Below, one piece after another: positions 35,887 to 45,086 of a stretch of DNA of 64,000 nucleotides. Both the position numbers and the translations under genes were made by a program. Each line of letters begins with the position of its first letter. Position 1 is the stretch's first letter. The notes beneath the pieces are model-generated. The model saw nothing but the letters and a program-made list of their open reading frames with translations, made no database searches and was not told where the DNA came from. The stretch is from Staphylococcus shinii. GTDB lineage: Bacteria; Bacillota; Bacilli; Staphylococcales; Staphylococcaceae. Location of the stretch: assembly GCF_017583065.1 (NCBI RefSeq), contig NZ_JAGEVL010000003.1:310001-374000 (forward strand), written 5' to 3'.

Positions 35887-36008
35887 GTGTATATATAAAG
35901 GGTCGTATTTGAATCCTTTGTCTACATAACTTAATATAATGATACGATAAGATTTATAAAGGTGTATAGTAAATAACAACGTGAATCAAAGGGGATGTAA
36001 TAACGAAA

Positions 36009-36458
36009 ATGAATAAAGATAGAGAAGAAACAGATTTGATTAATCTTATCAGTGATCGTCACAATGATTTAAGACAAAAAGTAGAATATATGACTTCACA
36101 GCAATCACCACAAGTACATTTTAGTAGCTCAGAGTGGTATCTAATTACCATCATAAAATATGATAACCCATCATTAGCTGAACTCACACGTATTGTTAAT
36201 CTTACAAGACAAGCAATCCATAAAGCAATCAAACAATTAGAACAAAAATCCGTAGTTCAAATTGAATCAGTTCCAAATAATAAGAAAGAAAAACGAGTGA
36301 AGTTAACTAGATATGGTATTTCCTGTTATGAGAGATATGCAGAAAATAAACGATTGCTAATTGACCATATTAGTAAAGTGCTAGGTTTTTCAGAAATTGA
36401 ACATTTACAGTATTTATTAGAACAGAACTGGCAATTAGAAGATCTAAATATAGAATAA
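36009..36458 (+). CDS. MarR-family transcriptional regulator
   Basis: A 149-residue winged-helix protein with recognition segment Leu-Thr-Arg-Gln-Ala-Ile-His-Lys-Ala-Ile-Lys-Gln-Leu-Glu (about residues 64-77) and a Lys-Lys-Glu-Lys-Arg-Val-Lys-Leu-Thr wing near 96-104. It precedes, on the same strand, the efflux gene at 36826 and is likely its repressor. Ligand unknown. Confidence 0.82.
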   Translation: MNKDREETDLINLISDRHNDLRQKVEYMTSQQSPQVHFSSSEWYLITIIKYDNPSLAELTRIVNLTRQAIHKAIKQLEQKSVVQIESVPNNKKEKRVKLTRYGISCYERYAENKRLLIDHISKVLGFSEIEHLQYLLEQNWQLEDLNIE

Positions 36459-36825
36459 TTATTTGAGTATTTAACAGGTTTCAACTATGTTGTAATACTC
36501 AAGTTTTTTCGCGGTATTTTTAGTAAACTTAGTTGACAATTATTTGGAAATTTTGCTACAGTAAGGTAGTCAATTTCTTGTATTTATTGCGCAATAAAGA
36601 GATTAGAATGACGAATTAGTTAAAAATATAATTTTCTATACGTATTAAATGTGAAAATAAAAATAGAATGGAAATATAGAATAAGTCATAATATATGCAG
36701 ATGAATTAAGTAAAATAAACCTAAAAATATGAATTATTAAATTCATCATTTCTTTAGTATAAAAGCACTTTAATTACTCTACTTTATACTTATACTTCGT
36801 TTACCATAAAAAAGGAGTATATCAA
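36459..36825. promoter_or_regulatory. Spacer before the DHA2 efflux gene with candidate operator
   Basis: A TTGACA (36533-36538) could start a transcript, and closer to the gene the inverted repeat AGTATAAA (36756-36763) and TTTATACT (36783-36790) may be an operator for the MarR protein. Both are weak calls. The rest is AT-rich. Confidence 0.35.
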
Positions 36826-38235
36826 ATGGCAACACAAGTAAATGTGAAAAATCCTAATATATACGCGCTCGTCTTAATGATTGGTGGTTTTATGGGATTA
36901 TTTAGTGAGACAGCACTCAATATGGCGTTAACAGATATCATGGCTGATTTTCAAGTTTCAGCAGCAACTGTACAGTGGCTAACAACAGGTTATTTGCTTG
37001 TTATGGCGTGTATAGTACCAGCATCTTCCTATTTAATTAAATGGTTTAATACGAAATCACTTATAATGACAGGGATTATATTATCCTTTATCGGCGTCAT
37101 GGTCGGCGCACTTGCACCTAATTTTATAATGTTGCTAATAGGTCGTATAATACAGGCATTAGGCACAGGTGTATTGTTGCCGATTATGGTCACTGTACTT
37201 ATGTTAATCTTTCCAATACAAAAACGTGGTGCTGTCATGGGTATTATGGGGCTTGTAATCACAGCTGGACCAGCGCTTGGACCGACGCTGTCCGGTGTTA
37301 TCATTTCAGCTTCTAGTTGGCATTTTATCTTTTGGATTAGCGCATTGATGTATCTTGTCGTGCTGTTAATGGCTATTTCAAAGACAGAAGATGTAGGAGA
37401 TATTACAAAACCTAAAATTGACATTTTATCAATTTTATTATCGACAATTACTTTTGCAGGGCTAATTTTTGCGCTAAGTTCAATGGCAGAAGCCTCATTC
37501 AGTAATATAATAGTATGGTTGCCATTAATTTTTGGCGTAGTCTCATTATCGATTTTTATCGTACGTCAATTCAAAATTGATTCGCCTATGCTTGATTTAA
37601 GGGTTTTTAAATATCCTATGTTCGTTGTTGGAGCTGCAATGGTGTTTATTACGATCTTATGTATCTTATCCACAGGCATCTTATTACCGTTATATTTAAA
37701 AGGCGCATTATTATATAGCTCAGTCATTGCAGGTTTAATACTATTACCAGGGAATGCAGTTAATCTAATATTATCGCCAGTAATTGGTTCTTTATTTGAC
37801 CGTTTTGGAGCAAGATACTTTGGCATCGTGGGATTCTTGTTAATGTTTATCGCAGCGATTACGTTCACATTAACTATTTCAGCATCTACACCAGTTTGGG
37901 TGATTATTATAGCATTTATTATTTTCTTTATAGGTATCTCAATGGTTATGATGCCAGCCCAAACAAACGCTTTAAACCAACTCCCACATCATTTATACGC
38001 AGATGGGTCAGCGACAATTACGACTTTGATACAAATAGGTGGATCAGCGGGTACAGCAATCGCGATTACAATTTATACAACAGCAATGAAGTCATTCAGT
38101 AAAGCTTATCCAAGTGTGGGCGAAGAAGCGGTGCTGTCACATGGAGTACAGTTTACTTTTATCTTTATTACTTTATTAACAATAATTGGTATTATTTTAT
38201 CTTTATGTGTTAAAAGAACACGGTATAATAAATAA
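36826..38235 (+). CDS. DHA2-family (EmrB/QacA type) multidrug efflux MFS transporter
   Basis: A 469-residue protein with 12-14 hydrophobic helices. Motif A-like and motif C segments are visible, including Gly-Pro-Ala-Leu-Gly-Pro-Thr-Leu-Ser-Gly (about residues 147-156), the antiporter motif of drug:H+ exporters. Early Thr-Val-Gln-Trp-Leu-Thr-Thr-Gly-Tyr is typical of DHA2 members such as EmrB and LmrB. Substrate is not predictable. Pairing with the upstream MarR gene suggests inducible drug export. Ribosome site AAAAGGAG. Confidence 0.85.
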   Translation: MATQVNVKNPNIYALVLMIGGFMGLFSETALNMALTDIMADFQVSAATVQWLTTGYLLVMACIVPASSYLIKWFNTKSLIMTGIILSFIGVMVGALAPNFIMLLIGRIIQALGTGVLLPIMVTVLMLIFPIQKRGAVMGIMGLVITAGPALGPTLSGVIISASSWHFIFWISALMYLVVLLMAISKTEDVGDITKPKIDILSILLSTITFAGLIFALSSMAEASFSNIIVWLPLIFGVVSLSIFIVRQFKIDSPMLDLRVFKYPMFVVGAAMVFITILCILSTGILLPLYLKGALLYSSVIAGLILLPGNAVNLILSPVIGSLFDRFGARYFGIVGFLLMFIAAITFTLTISASTPVWVIIIAFIIFFIGISMVMMPAQTNALNQLPHHLYADGSATITTLIQIGGSAGTAIAITIYTTAMKSFSKAYPSVGEEAVLSHGVQFTFIFITLLTIIGIILSLCVKRTRYNK

Positions 38236-38383
38236 GGTAACTTTAGGATAAATTAAAGAGTAGTTCAGCTTAAAATACAGTAACGCTATCTTATAAAAAG
38301 CCTGTAGAAATTTATGCATAAAATAGTTTACTAAGTGCTGCAAGAAATTTTATTTATAGTATTAATTATATAATCAATATGCG

Positions 38384-38442
38384 GAGAGCGAGCGTAATAA
38401 GTCTAAATTGTAATTTTGGACTTATGCTTGCTCTCTTTTAAA
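38384..38442 (+). terminator. Terminator between the efflux gene and walR
   Basis: Arms GAGAGCGAGCGTAATAAGTC and GGACTTATGCTTGCTCTC pair with few mismatches and are followed by TTTT. The arms resemble the hairpin after cstA (GCGAG/CTCGC). Confidence 0.85.
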
Positions 38443-38686
38443 TTTTTATTAATTAGTGCATTGTGTGATTGCTATTTAAAATTTAAGTATTGATTTATTT
38501 ATACAATATGAGTATAAATAAGTTTTTAATTCGAAAAATACATTGTGTAAGCAATTAATTCGAACGCAAACGTAATTTTGTTTAGACTGGATATATCTAT
38601 TCATGACTCGAAAAGTACCCATTTTATAGCAACAATGTTATAATTTTACAATACACAATTTTAATTTTCTATTTAGAAAAATAGAA

Positions 38687-38715
38687 TTGAAGTGCCATAA
38701 ATGGTAAATTATATT
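38687..38715 (+). promoter_or_regulatory. Candidate walR promoter
   Basis: TTGAAG, 17-bp spacer, TATATT, about 62 bp before the walR ATG. A fair sigma-A match. Confidence 0.55.
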
Positions 38716-38777
38716 ATAGAGATATGCGTAGAATTTAATGTAAATGTACTACAATATAGAAATGAGGTTTATAAAAT

Positions 38778-39479
38778 ATGGCTAGAAAAGTTGTTGTAGT
38801 CGATGATGAAAAACCAATTGCTGACATTCTAGAATTTAATTTAAAAAAAGAAGGGTACGAAGTATTTTGTGCCTACGATGGAAATGATGCAGTAGATTTA
38901 ATATATGATGAAGAACCAGACATTGTGTTGTTAGACATCATGTTACCTGGTCGTGATGGCATGGAAGTCTGCCGTGAAGTACGCAAAAAATACGAAATGC
39001 CAATCATTATGCTGACTGCAAAAGATTCAGAAATAGATAAAGTATTAGGCCTTGAACTGGGTGCCGATGACTACGTGACGAAACCATTTAGCACACGTGA
39101 ATTAATCGCACGTGTGAAAGCAAATTTACGTCGTCATTATTCACAACCAGCACAAGAAACTAACGATGAATCTAATGAAATTACTATTAAAGATATCGTT
39201 ATCTACCCGGATGCTTATTCTATTAAAAAACGTGGCGGTGACATCGAATTAACACACCGTGAATTCGAATTATTCCATTATTTATCTAAACATATGGGAC
39301 AAGTCATGACACGCGAACATTTATTACAAACCGTTTGGGGCTATGACTATTTTGGTGATGTGCGTACTGTAGACGTTACAATTCGACGCTTACGTGAAAA
39401 AATTGAGGATGACCCTTCTCATCCAGAGTATATTGTGACACGTCGTGGTGTTGGATACTTCCTCCAACAACATGATTAG
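38778..39479 (+). CDS. walR: Essential two-component response regulator WalR (YycF)
   Basis: A 233-residue OmpR-class regulator. Receiver domain with phospho-acceptor Asp53 (Leu-Leu-Asp-Ile-Met-Leu-Pro-Gly) and a C-terminal winged helix with [11 protein letters not shown]. It controls cell-wall hydrolases and wall turnover. First gene of the wal operon; walK follows after 12 bp. Confidence 0.97.
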   Translation: MARKVVVVDDEKPIADILEFNLKKEGYEVFCAYDGNDAVDLIYDEEPDIVLLDIMLPGRDGMEVCREVRKKYEMPIIMLTAKDSEIDKVLGLELGADDYVTKPFSTRELIARVKANLRRHYSQPAQETNDESNEITIKDIVIYPDAYSIKKRGGDIELTHREFELFHYLSKHMGQVMTREHLLQTVWGYDYFGDVRTVDVTIRRLREKIEDDPSHPEYIVTRRGVGYFLQQHD

Positions 39480-39491
39480 AGGCCCTGTTAA

Positions 39492-41324
39492 ATGAAATGG
39501 CTTAAACATTTTCAATCCTTACACACGAAACTTGTTATCGTCTATGTATTGCTGATTATAATCGGTATGCAAATTATCGGTTTATATTTTACGAATAGTC
39601 TAGAAAAAGAATTAACACAAACATTTAAAAATAATATTTCGCAATATGCGAAACAAATAGAAATTAATATAGAAAAGGTTTATGACGAAGATAATTCAGT
39701 AAATGCTCAAAAAGAGGTTCAAAACTTATTGAATGAGTATGCCAATAGACAAGAAATAGAAGAAATTCGCTTTATTGATAAAGATCAAATAATCATGGCT
39801 ACTTCAAAGCAGTCTACGCGTAGTCTAATAAATCAAAAAGCCAATGATAATTCTATTCAAAAGGCGCTGTCACTAGGCGAAATCAATAGCCATACCGTAT
39901 TAAAAGATTACGGAAATGGTAAACAACGTGTTTGGGTATATAACTTACCTGTTAAAACATCTAACGATGGTACGATTGGCGATGTGTACATTGAAGCCGA
40001 TATCAATGATGTATATAACCAGCTAAGTAATATCAACCAAATCTTTATCGTTGGGACAGGGATTTCATTGTTAATTACGATAATCCTTGGGTTCTTTATT
40101 GCACGTACAATTACGAAACCAATTACAGACATGCGGAACCAGACCGTAGAAATGTCTAAAGGTAACTATACGCAACGCGTGAAAATTTATGGTAACGATG
40201 AAATTGGCGAGCTCGCACTCGCCTTCAATAACCTATCTAAACGTGTACAAGAAGCGCAGGCAAATACCGAAAGTGAAAAACGGCGTCTCGATTCCGTTAT
40301 TACACATATGAGTGACGGTATTATCGCTACAGATCGACGCGGCCGCATACGTATTGTTAATGACATGGCGTTAACGATGATGGGTACCATGAAAGAAGAT
40401 ATTATCGGTGACTATATGCTTAACGTATTGAATCTTGAAGAAGATTTCTCATTAGATGAAATTCAAGAGAATAACGATAGCTTCTTATTAGACATCAATG
40501 AGACGGAAGGCATTATCGTTCGAGTTAACTTTAGTACGATTGTTCAAGAAACTGGCTTTGTAACAGGTTATATTGCGGTACTACATGATGTAACTGAACA
40601 ACAACAAGTTGAACGAGAACGTCGTGAATTCGTTGCAAACGTTTCTCACGAATTACGTACACCACTGACTTCAATGAACAGTTATATAGAAGCATTAGAA
40701 GGTGGCGCGTGGAAAGATGACGACTTAGCACCACAATTCCTGTCTGTTACACGTGAAGAAACAGAACGTATGATTCGCCTTGTAAACGATTTACTACAAT
40801 TATCTAAAATGGATAACGAATCTGACCAAATTACTAAAGAAATCGTCGACTTTAATATGTTTATCAATAAAATCATTAATCGTCATGAGATGTCCGCAAA
40901 AGATACGACATTTATTCGTGAAATTCCAAAACAAACCATCTTTACTGAAATTGATCCAGACAAGATGACACAAGTATTTGATAACGTTATTACCAATGCG
41001 ATGAAATATTCACGTGGCGATAAACGCGTTGAGTTTCACGTGAAACAGAATGCGTTATATAATCGTATGACCATTCGTGTGAAAGATAATGGTATTGGTA
41101 TCCCGATCAATAAAGTAGATAAAATCTTTGACCGCTTCTATCGTGTAGATAAAGCACGTACACGTAAAATGGGTGGTACAGGTCTAGGATTAGCTATCTC
41201 TAAAGAAATAGTAGAAGCTCATAATGGTCGTATATGGGCTAACAGTGTAGAAGGACAAGGTACGTCAATCTTTATTACACTTCCATGTGAAGTCTTAGAA
41301 GATGGTGATTGGGATGCGGAGTAA
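39492..41324 (+). CDS. walK: Sensor histidine kinase WalK (YycG)
   Basis: 610 residues. Two membrane helices (about 15-33 and 183-203) flank an extracellular PAS-like domain. HAMP, cytoplasmic PAS, the H-box Val-Ser-His-Glu-Leu-Arg-Thr-Pro-Leu (His about 386) and the ATPase N/G boxes follow. It phosphorylates WalR and senses the cell-wall state. The coding sequence contains a 16-bp parS-like palindrome at 41032-41047. Overlaps walH. Confidence 0.97.
   Translation: MKWLKHFQSLHTKLVIVYVLLIIIGMQIIGLYFTNSLEKELTQTFKNNISQYAKQIEINIEKVYDEDNSVNAQKEVQNLLNEYANRQEIEEIRFIDKDQIIMATSKQSTRSLINQKANDNSIQKALSLGEINSHTVLKDYGNGKQRVWVYNLPVKTSNDGTIGDVYIEADINDVYNQLSNINQIFIVGTGISLLITIILGFFIARTITKPITDMRNQTVEMSKGNYTQRVKIYGNDEIGELALAFNNLSKRVQEAQANTESEKRRLDSVITHMSDGIIATDRRGRIRIVNDMALTMMGTMKEDIIGDYMLNVLNLEEDFSLDEIQENNDSFLLDINETEGIIVRVNFSTIVQETGFVTGYIAVLHDVTEQQQVERERREFVANVSHELRTPLTSMNSYIEALEGGAWKDDDLAPQFLSVTREETERMIRLVNDLLQLSKMDNESDQITKEIVDFNMFINKIINRHEMSAKDTTFIREIPKQTIFTEIDPDKMTQVFDNVITNAMKYSRGDKRVEFHVKQNALYNRMTIRVKDNGIGIPINKVDKIFDRFYRVDKARTRKMGGTGLGLAISKEIVEAHNGRIWANSVEGQGTSIFITLPCEVLEDGDWDAE
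41032..41047 (+). promoter_or_regulatory. parS-like chromosome segregation site in walK
   Basis: AGTTTCACGTGAAACA differs from the Bacillus parS consensus TGTTTCACGTGAAACA only at the first base. It lies about 30 kb from oriC, where ParB-loading sites are normally clustered. Seen inside the walK coding sequence. Confidence 0.8.
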
Positions 41325-42651
41325 AGAGTTAATCAAATCCATAATCCTTATTCTCCTTGTATTAATGAGTGCAGTTTTAACATATATGACATGGAATTTT
41401 TCACCTGATTTAGCCAATGTGGATAAGCAAGATAATAATAAAGAAACAGAAGCTAAAACGATAGGTAAACCACTAGATCAAGGAATGGATAAAGTGGTAA
41501 CACCCTATCAGATAATTCATTCTAAAGGTGAAGATTCCGAAGGTATGGAAGCCACAAAAAGCAATGTAGAAGCAACACTGGAACCACTAAAAAATCATCG
41601 TGTATTACGTTCAGAACAAATGCACAGCAATCATAATTTAATTATTCCAGACCTTAGTGATGAATTTTTAGTATTAGATTTTACCTATGATATGCCACTA
41701 GCAACTTATTTAGGCCAAGCCTTGAATATTAATGCCAAAGTGCCAAACAATTTTAAATTCGATCGCTTAATCGTCGACAATAATAAAGATGGTACAGTGA
41801 AACTCTATGCGATTAGTAAAGATCGTCATAACGTTGTGCGTATGACAACGTCTGCTAAACTAAGCCAATTTGAAAAAGTGATGAAGCAACAACAAAAAAG
41901 TATGCAGCCTTATACAGAAATTATTACAAACAAAGATACGATTGATAAAGCTACACACATTTTTGCACCAAAAGCCCCTAAAGGCTTGAAATCATACCAC
42001 ACCATTTACAATCGCATTAGTGTAGATACGATGAATGCAATCTTATTTAATGATTCTGTCGTTGTACGTAGTTCGAAAAGTGGTAACGCAACTTATAATA
42101 ATAACACGGGCGTTGCCAATTATAGCGATGACAGTGAAAAGTATCGTTATACTAATCTCTCAGAAGATGAAAATCGTTCTACTAATATGCAAGAAAGCAT
42201 ACCAAGTACCTTTGATTATATAAATAATCACGGCGGCTTTACGGATGATTTCAGATTATTCAATGTGGATAACAAGACAGGTGAACTCACATATCAAATG
42301 TTCTTAAACGGTCGTCCAACATTTAATAATGATGATCTTAATAACATTAAAGTATCATGGGGCGATAAAGGCGTCTTTAGTTATGCAAGAGCACTATTGA
42401 AAGCAAATGTAACAATTGATAGTGGTGAAGATGAGGTTAAATTGCCTGGTGCTGAGACTGTACGCGCAGAATTAGCAAACAACCCAGAGATTAACTTTGA
42501 AGAAGTAACAAACATGACTATCGGCTACAATATGGATAACAAATCAGACAATGCGGATATTGAAATCCAACGCAATAGTGAATTCAAACCACAATGGTAT
42601 GTACAATATGATGGCGAATGGCGTGCATACAGCGATGGGGGGCTAGAATAA
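41314..42651 (+). CDS. walH: WalKR regulator WalH (YycH)
   Basis: About 445 residues: one N-terminal membrane helix (residues 7-27) and a long extracellular part. WalH and WalI contact WalK at the membrane and tune its activity. The ATG at 41314 overlaps the walK end by 11 bp; the frame extends to 41302 but the internal ATG aligns with other staphylococcal WalH starts that I recall. Confidence 0.9.
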   Translation: MRSKELIKSIILILLVLMSAVLTYMTWNFSPDLANVDKQDNNKETEAKTIGKPLDQGMDKVVTPYQIIHSKGEDSEGMEATKSNVEATLEPLKNHRVLRSEQMHSNHNLIIPDLSDEFLVLDFTYDMPLATYLGQALNINAKVPNNFKFDRLIVDNNKDGTVKLYAISKDRHNVVRMTTSAKLSQFEKVMKQQQKSMQPYTEIITNKDTIDKATHIFAPKAPKGLKSYHTIYNRISVDTMNAILFNDSVVVRSSKSGNATYNNNTGVANYSDDSEKYRYTNLSEDENRSTNMQESIPSTFDYINNHGGFTDDFRLFNVDNKTGELTYQMFLNGRPTFNNDDLNNIKVSWGDKGVFSYARALLKANVTIDSGEDEVKLPGAETVRAELANNPEINFEEVTNMTIGYNMDNKSDNADIEIQRNSEFKPQWYVQYDGEWRAYSDGGLE

Positions 42652-43434
42652 ATGAACTGGAAACTTACAAAAACTTTATTTATTTTCGTCTTTATTCTAG
42701 TGAACATTAGCTTGGTCCTTATCTATATAGATAAGGTGAATAAGTCCCATATCAATGATAGTGAAGCTGAAAATGCTGTCGATTTTAAACAAGAAGAAAT
42801 TAAAATTCCAGATAATCTCCCAAGTGTTAAAAATTTAAAAATGCAGTTATTAACCGCGCGTTCATTTGATTTTTCATCTTATGCTAAAGCGCATTCTGAT
42901 ATATCAAGTGAAGACTCAGGCGCTATGGCTAAAGGTGATATCAGTAACCCTATCGATGTCAGCAATGATCAATACACCGATTTAAAGTCATACGTTAAAG
43001 ATAAAGTGTATAAAGGTAAAGATTATGAAATGAGTAACATAGATAACAAAAACGTAACGTTTGAACAAACGTACGATGATTATCCAATTATGAATAACAA
43101 CAAAGCGAGATTAGAATTTAATATTAATGACGATGGTAAAGCTTCAAGCTATAAACAGACAGCAATGAAGTCCATCACACCCTCAGAAGGTGCTAACAAT
43201 GAGGAAAAACAAGTAAATACAGCGAGAAGCGCAATAGAAGCCCTTTACTTTAACCGTTATCTTAAACGCAACGATGAAGTCACGAACGCAAGACTTGGTT
43301 ACTATACGGTTGTGAAAGAACCCAATGTGCAAGTACTCGAAGCCAATTGGGAGATTAAAGTAAAACACGGAGAAAAGATTAAAACTTACTATGTTGAAGC
43401 CGTATCTGATAGCCCGAAAGTAATTGAAGAATAA
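42652..43434 (+). CDS. walI: WalKR regulator WalI (YycI)
   Basis: 260 residues with an N-terminal membrane helix (about 7-25) and a YycI/YycH-like extracellular domain with Leu-Glu-Phe-Asn-Ile-Asn-Asp-Asp-Gly-Lys. It starts directly after the walH stop. A strong terminator follows, so the operon ends here and does not continue into walJ. Confidence 0.92.
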   Translation: MNWKLTKTLFIFVFILVNISLVLIYIDKVNKSHINDSEAENAVDFKQEEIKIPDNLPSVKNLKMQLLTARSFDFSSYAKAHSDISSEDSGAMAKGDISNPIDVSNDQYTDLKSYVKDKVYKGKDYEMSNIDNKNVTFEQTYDDYPIMNNNKARLEFNINDDGKASSYKQTAMKSITPSEGANNEEKQVNTARSAIEALYFNRYLKRNDEVTNARLGYYTVVKEPNVQVLEANWEIKVKHGEKIKTYYVEAVSDSPKVIEE

Positions 43435-43446
43435 TATAACTGATCG

Positions 43447-43481
43447 AACGCACGTCTCTTAAAGAGATGTGCGTTTTTTAT
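43447..43481 (+). terminator. Terminator downstream of walI
   Basis: Arms AACGCACGTCTCTT and AGAGATGTGCGTT with one mismatch, followed by TTTTTT. Confidence 0.9.
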
Positions 43482-43536
43482 ACCTAAAAACAATAAGGAA
43501 TGGCTTAACTCTTGAAGTAAGACATAAAACATTAAT

Positions 43537-43552
43537 GAGAAAGCGTTTACAA
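43537..43552 (+). promoter_or_regulatory. CcpA box (cre) before the xyloside genes
   Basis: GAGAAAGCGTTTACAA matches WTGNAARCGNWWWCAW except at the first two positions and has a perfect core AAGCGTTTACA. It is 81 bp before the symporter gene, which fits glucose repression of a sugar-use operon. Confidence 0.65.
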
Positions 43553-43632
43553 AATCAAAGGGTAATGGTAATATTTCACTTAAGCTAGTTAGTTAATTTA
43601 AAAAACAAACCAACTAGCAAAGGGGGAATTCA

Positions 43633-45072
43633 ATGGATAAAATTTCGGGTACGCATGATAGTTCTTATGCTGACGAAAGCCAAGTTAATGGTTCAACTAA
43701 GTTACGCACTTCTGAAAAAATTGCATTTGGGGTAGGGGATTTTGGTGCTAATTACAGTTGGACTTTTATTGCATCATTTATCATTATTTATATGACAGAC
43801 ATAGTAGGCATAGCAGGCTCAGTTATTGGGACTATTATACTTTTTTGTCGTTTTGCAGATGGTTTTTCAGACATTTTTATGGGAAGTATTATAGATAATA
43901 CAAACACTAAAATGAGGAAAGCCAAGCCTTGGGTCTTTTGGACAGCACCTGTATTGGGCGTTTTAACATTTATGTTATTTAATGTGCCAACATCGTTTAG
44001 TTATACAGGTCAAATTGCATATATTTTTATCGTATATTTTTTGATTTCAGTTATTTTTTATACAGCAAATAATGTTGCTTATTCATCACTAGTATCATTT
44101 ATGACTAAAAATGAAAAAGATAGAGTTTCACTAGGAAGTATACGCTTCATATTTTCTAATATCAGTGTGTTATGTATAACAACTTTCACAGTCTATTTTG
44201 TAACAAGTTTTGGCGATAATCAGCAAGGTTGGACATATACCTCAGCTATATACGCGTTGTTATGTGCAATCCCATTAATGATTACAGGTTATTTTGTAAA
44301 AGAGAGAAATGTGGCCGAAAAGCAATATCATGAAGTTAAAAAAACAAAGCGTATTCCATTTAGTTTAATTATTAAATCTTTAATAACTGAAAAATATTTT
44401 TTGATTACAATCGTCTTATATTTATTGTGGTATTTGAGACAGACAGATAATAGTATGAGAATCTACTACGCAACGTACATTTTTAATGACGCCAATGTAA
44501 TGGCAATTATGAGTATAGCGACACTATTGCCTACCATTTTAGGATTATTAGTAGCACCTCAATTTGCTGAAAAAGTAGGTATCAAAAATAGTATTATCAT
44601 CGGATTAATTATATCTATTATTTCATATATTATGATGGGCATATTCTCAGAGAACTTAATACTTTTAGTCGTTGGATTAATTATTCATGGAATAGGATTA
44701 GTACCTTTTACAGCAGCATTAAGCGGTATTGTCGCAGATGTTGGAGATATTATTTATTGGAAGACGGGCGTACCAGTACAAGGATCAATATTTAGTTTAG
44801 CAAGTGCTGGCATGAAGATTGGTTCAGGATTGCAATCTGCAATTGTTGGATGGTCACTGTCCGTAGGTGGCTATGTTGCCGGAGCCTCAGTTCAATCACA
44901 AAGTACCATTTTTGCTATAAAATCCATGCAGATTTATTTTCCATTATTAGCAGTCGCTATCGTAACCATATTCGCATTATTTTTGAATTATGAAAAATTT
45001 ATTAAACACATAAAAGAACAAATTAGAACAAATAACGTAGGTGAAATGAGAGACAAACAAATATATAAATAA
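43633..45072 (+). CDS. GPH-family sugar:cation symporter, probably for xylosides
   Basis: A 479-residue, 12-helix protein of the glycoside-pentoside-hexuronide family. It shows Gly-Val-Gly-Asp-Phe-Gly-Ala-Asn near residue 34 and Arg-Phe-Ala-Asp-Gly-Phe-Ser-Asp...Gly-Ser-Ile-Ile-Asp-Asn-Thr (about residues 76-93), which match the MelB/XynB/XylP cation-site region. XynB and XylP import xylosides. Only 14 bp separate it from the GH120 gene, so the likely cargo is xylobiose or longer xylo-oligosaccharides. Ribosome site AAAGGGGG. Confidence 0.83.
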   Translation: MDKISGTHDSSYADESQVNGSTKLRTSEKIAFGVGDFGANYSWTFIASFIIIYMTDIVGIAGSVIGTIILFCRFADGFSDIFMGSIIDNTNTKMRKAKPWVFWTAPVLGVLTFMLFNVPTSFSYTGQIAYIFIVYFLISVIFYTANNVAYSSLVSFMTKNEKDRVSLGSIRFIFSNISVLCITTFTVYFVTSFGDNQQGWTYTSAIYALLCAIPLMITGYFVKERNVAEKQYHEVKKTKRIPFSLIIKSLITEKYFLITIVLYLLWYLRQTDNSMRIYYATYIFNDANVMAIMSIATLLPTILGLLVAPQFAEKVGIKNSIIIGLIISIISYIMMGIFSENLILLVVGLIIHGIGLVPFTAALSGIVADVGDIIYWKTGVPVQGSIFSLASAGMKIGSGLQSAIVGWSLSVGGYVAGASVQSQSTIFAIKSMQIYFPLLAVAIVTIFALFLNYEKFIKHIKEQIRTNNVGEMRDKQIYK

Positions 45073-45086
45073 AATGAGGGATTACT

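Larger units (their letters stand above)
38236..38777. other. Regulatory spacer before walR
   Basis: A 540-bp region holding a strong terminator-like hairpin (38384-38442) and the walR promoter (38687-38715). Between them I see only AT-rich sequence. Long leaders before walR are usual in staphylococci. Confidence 0.6.
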
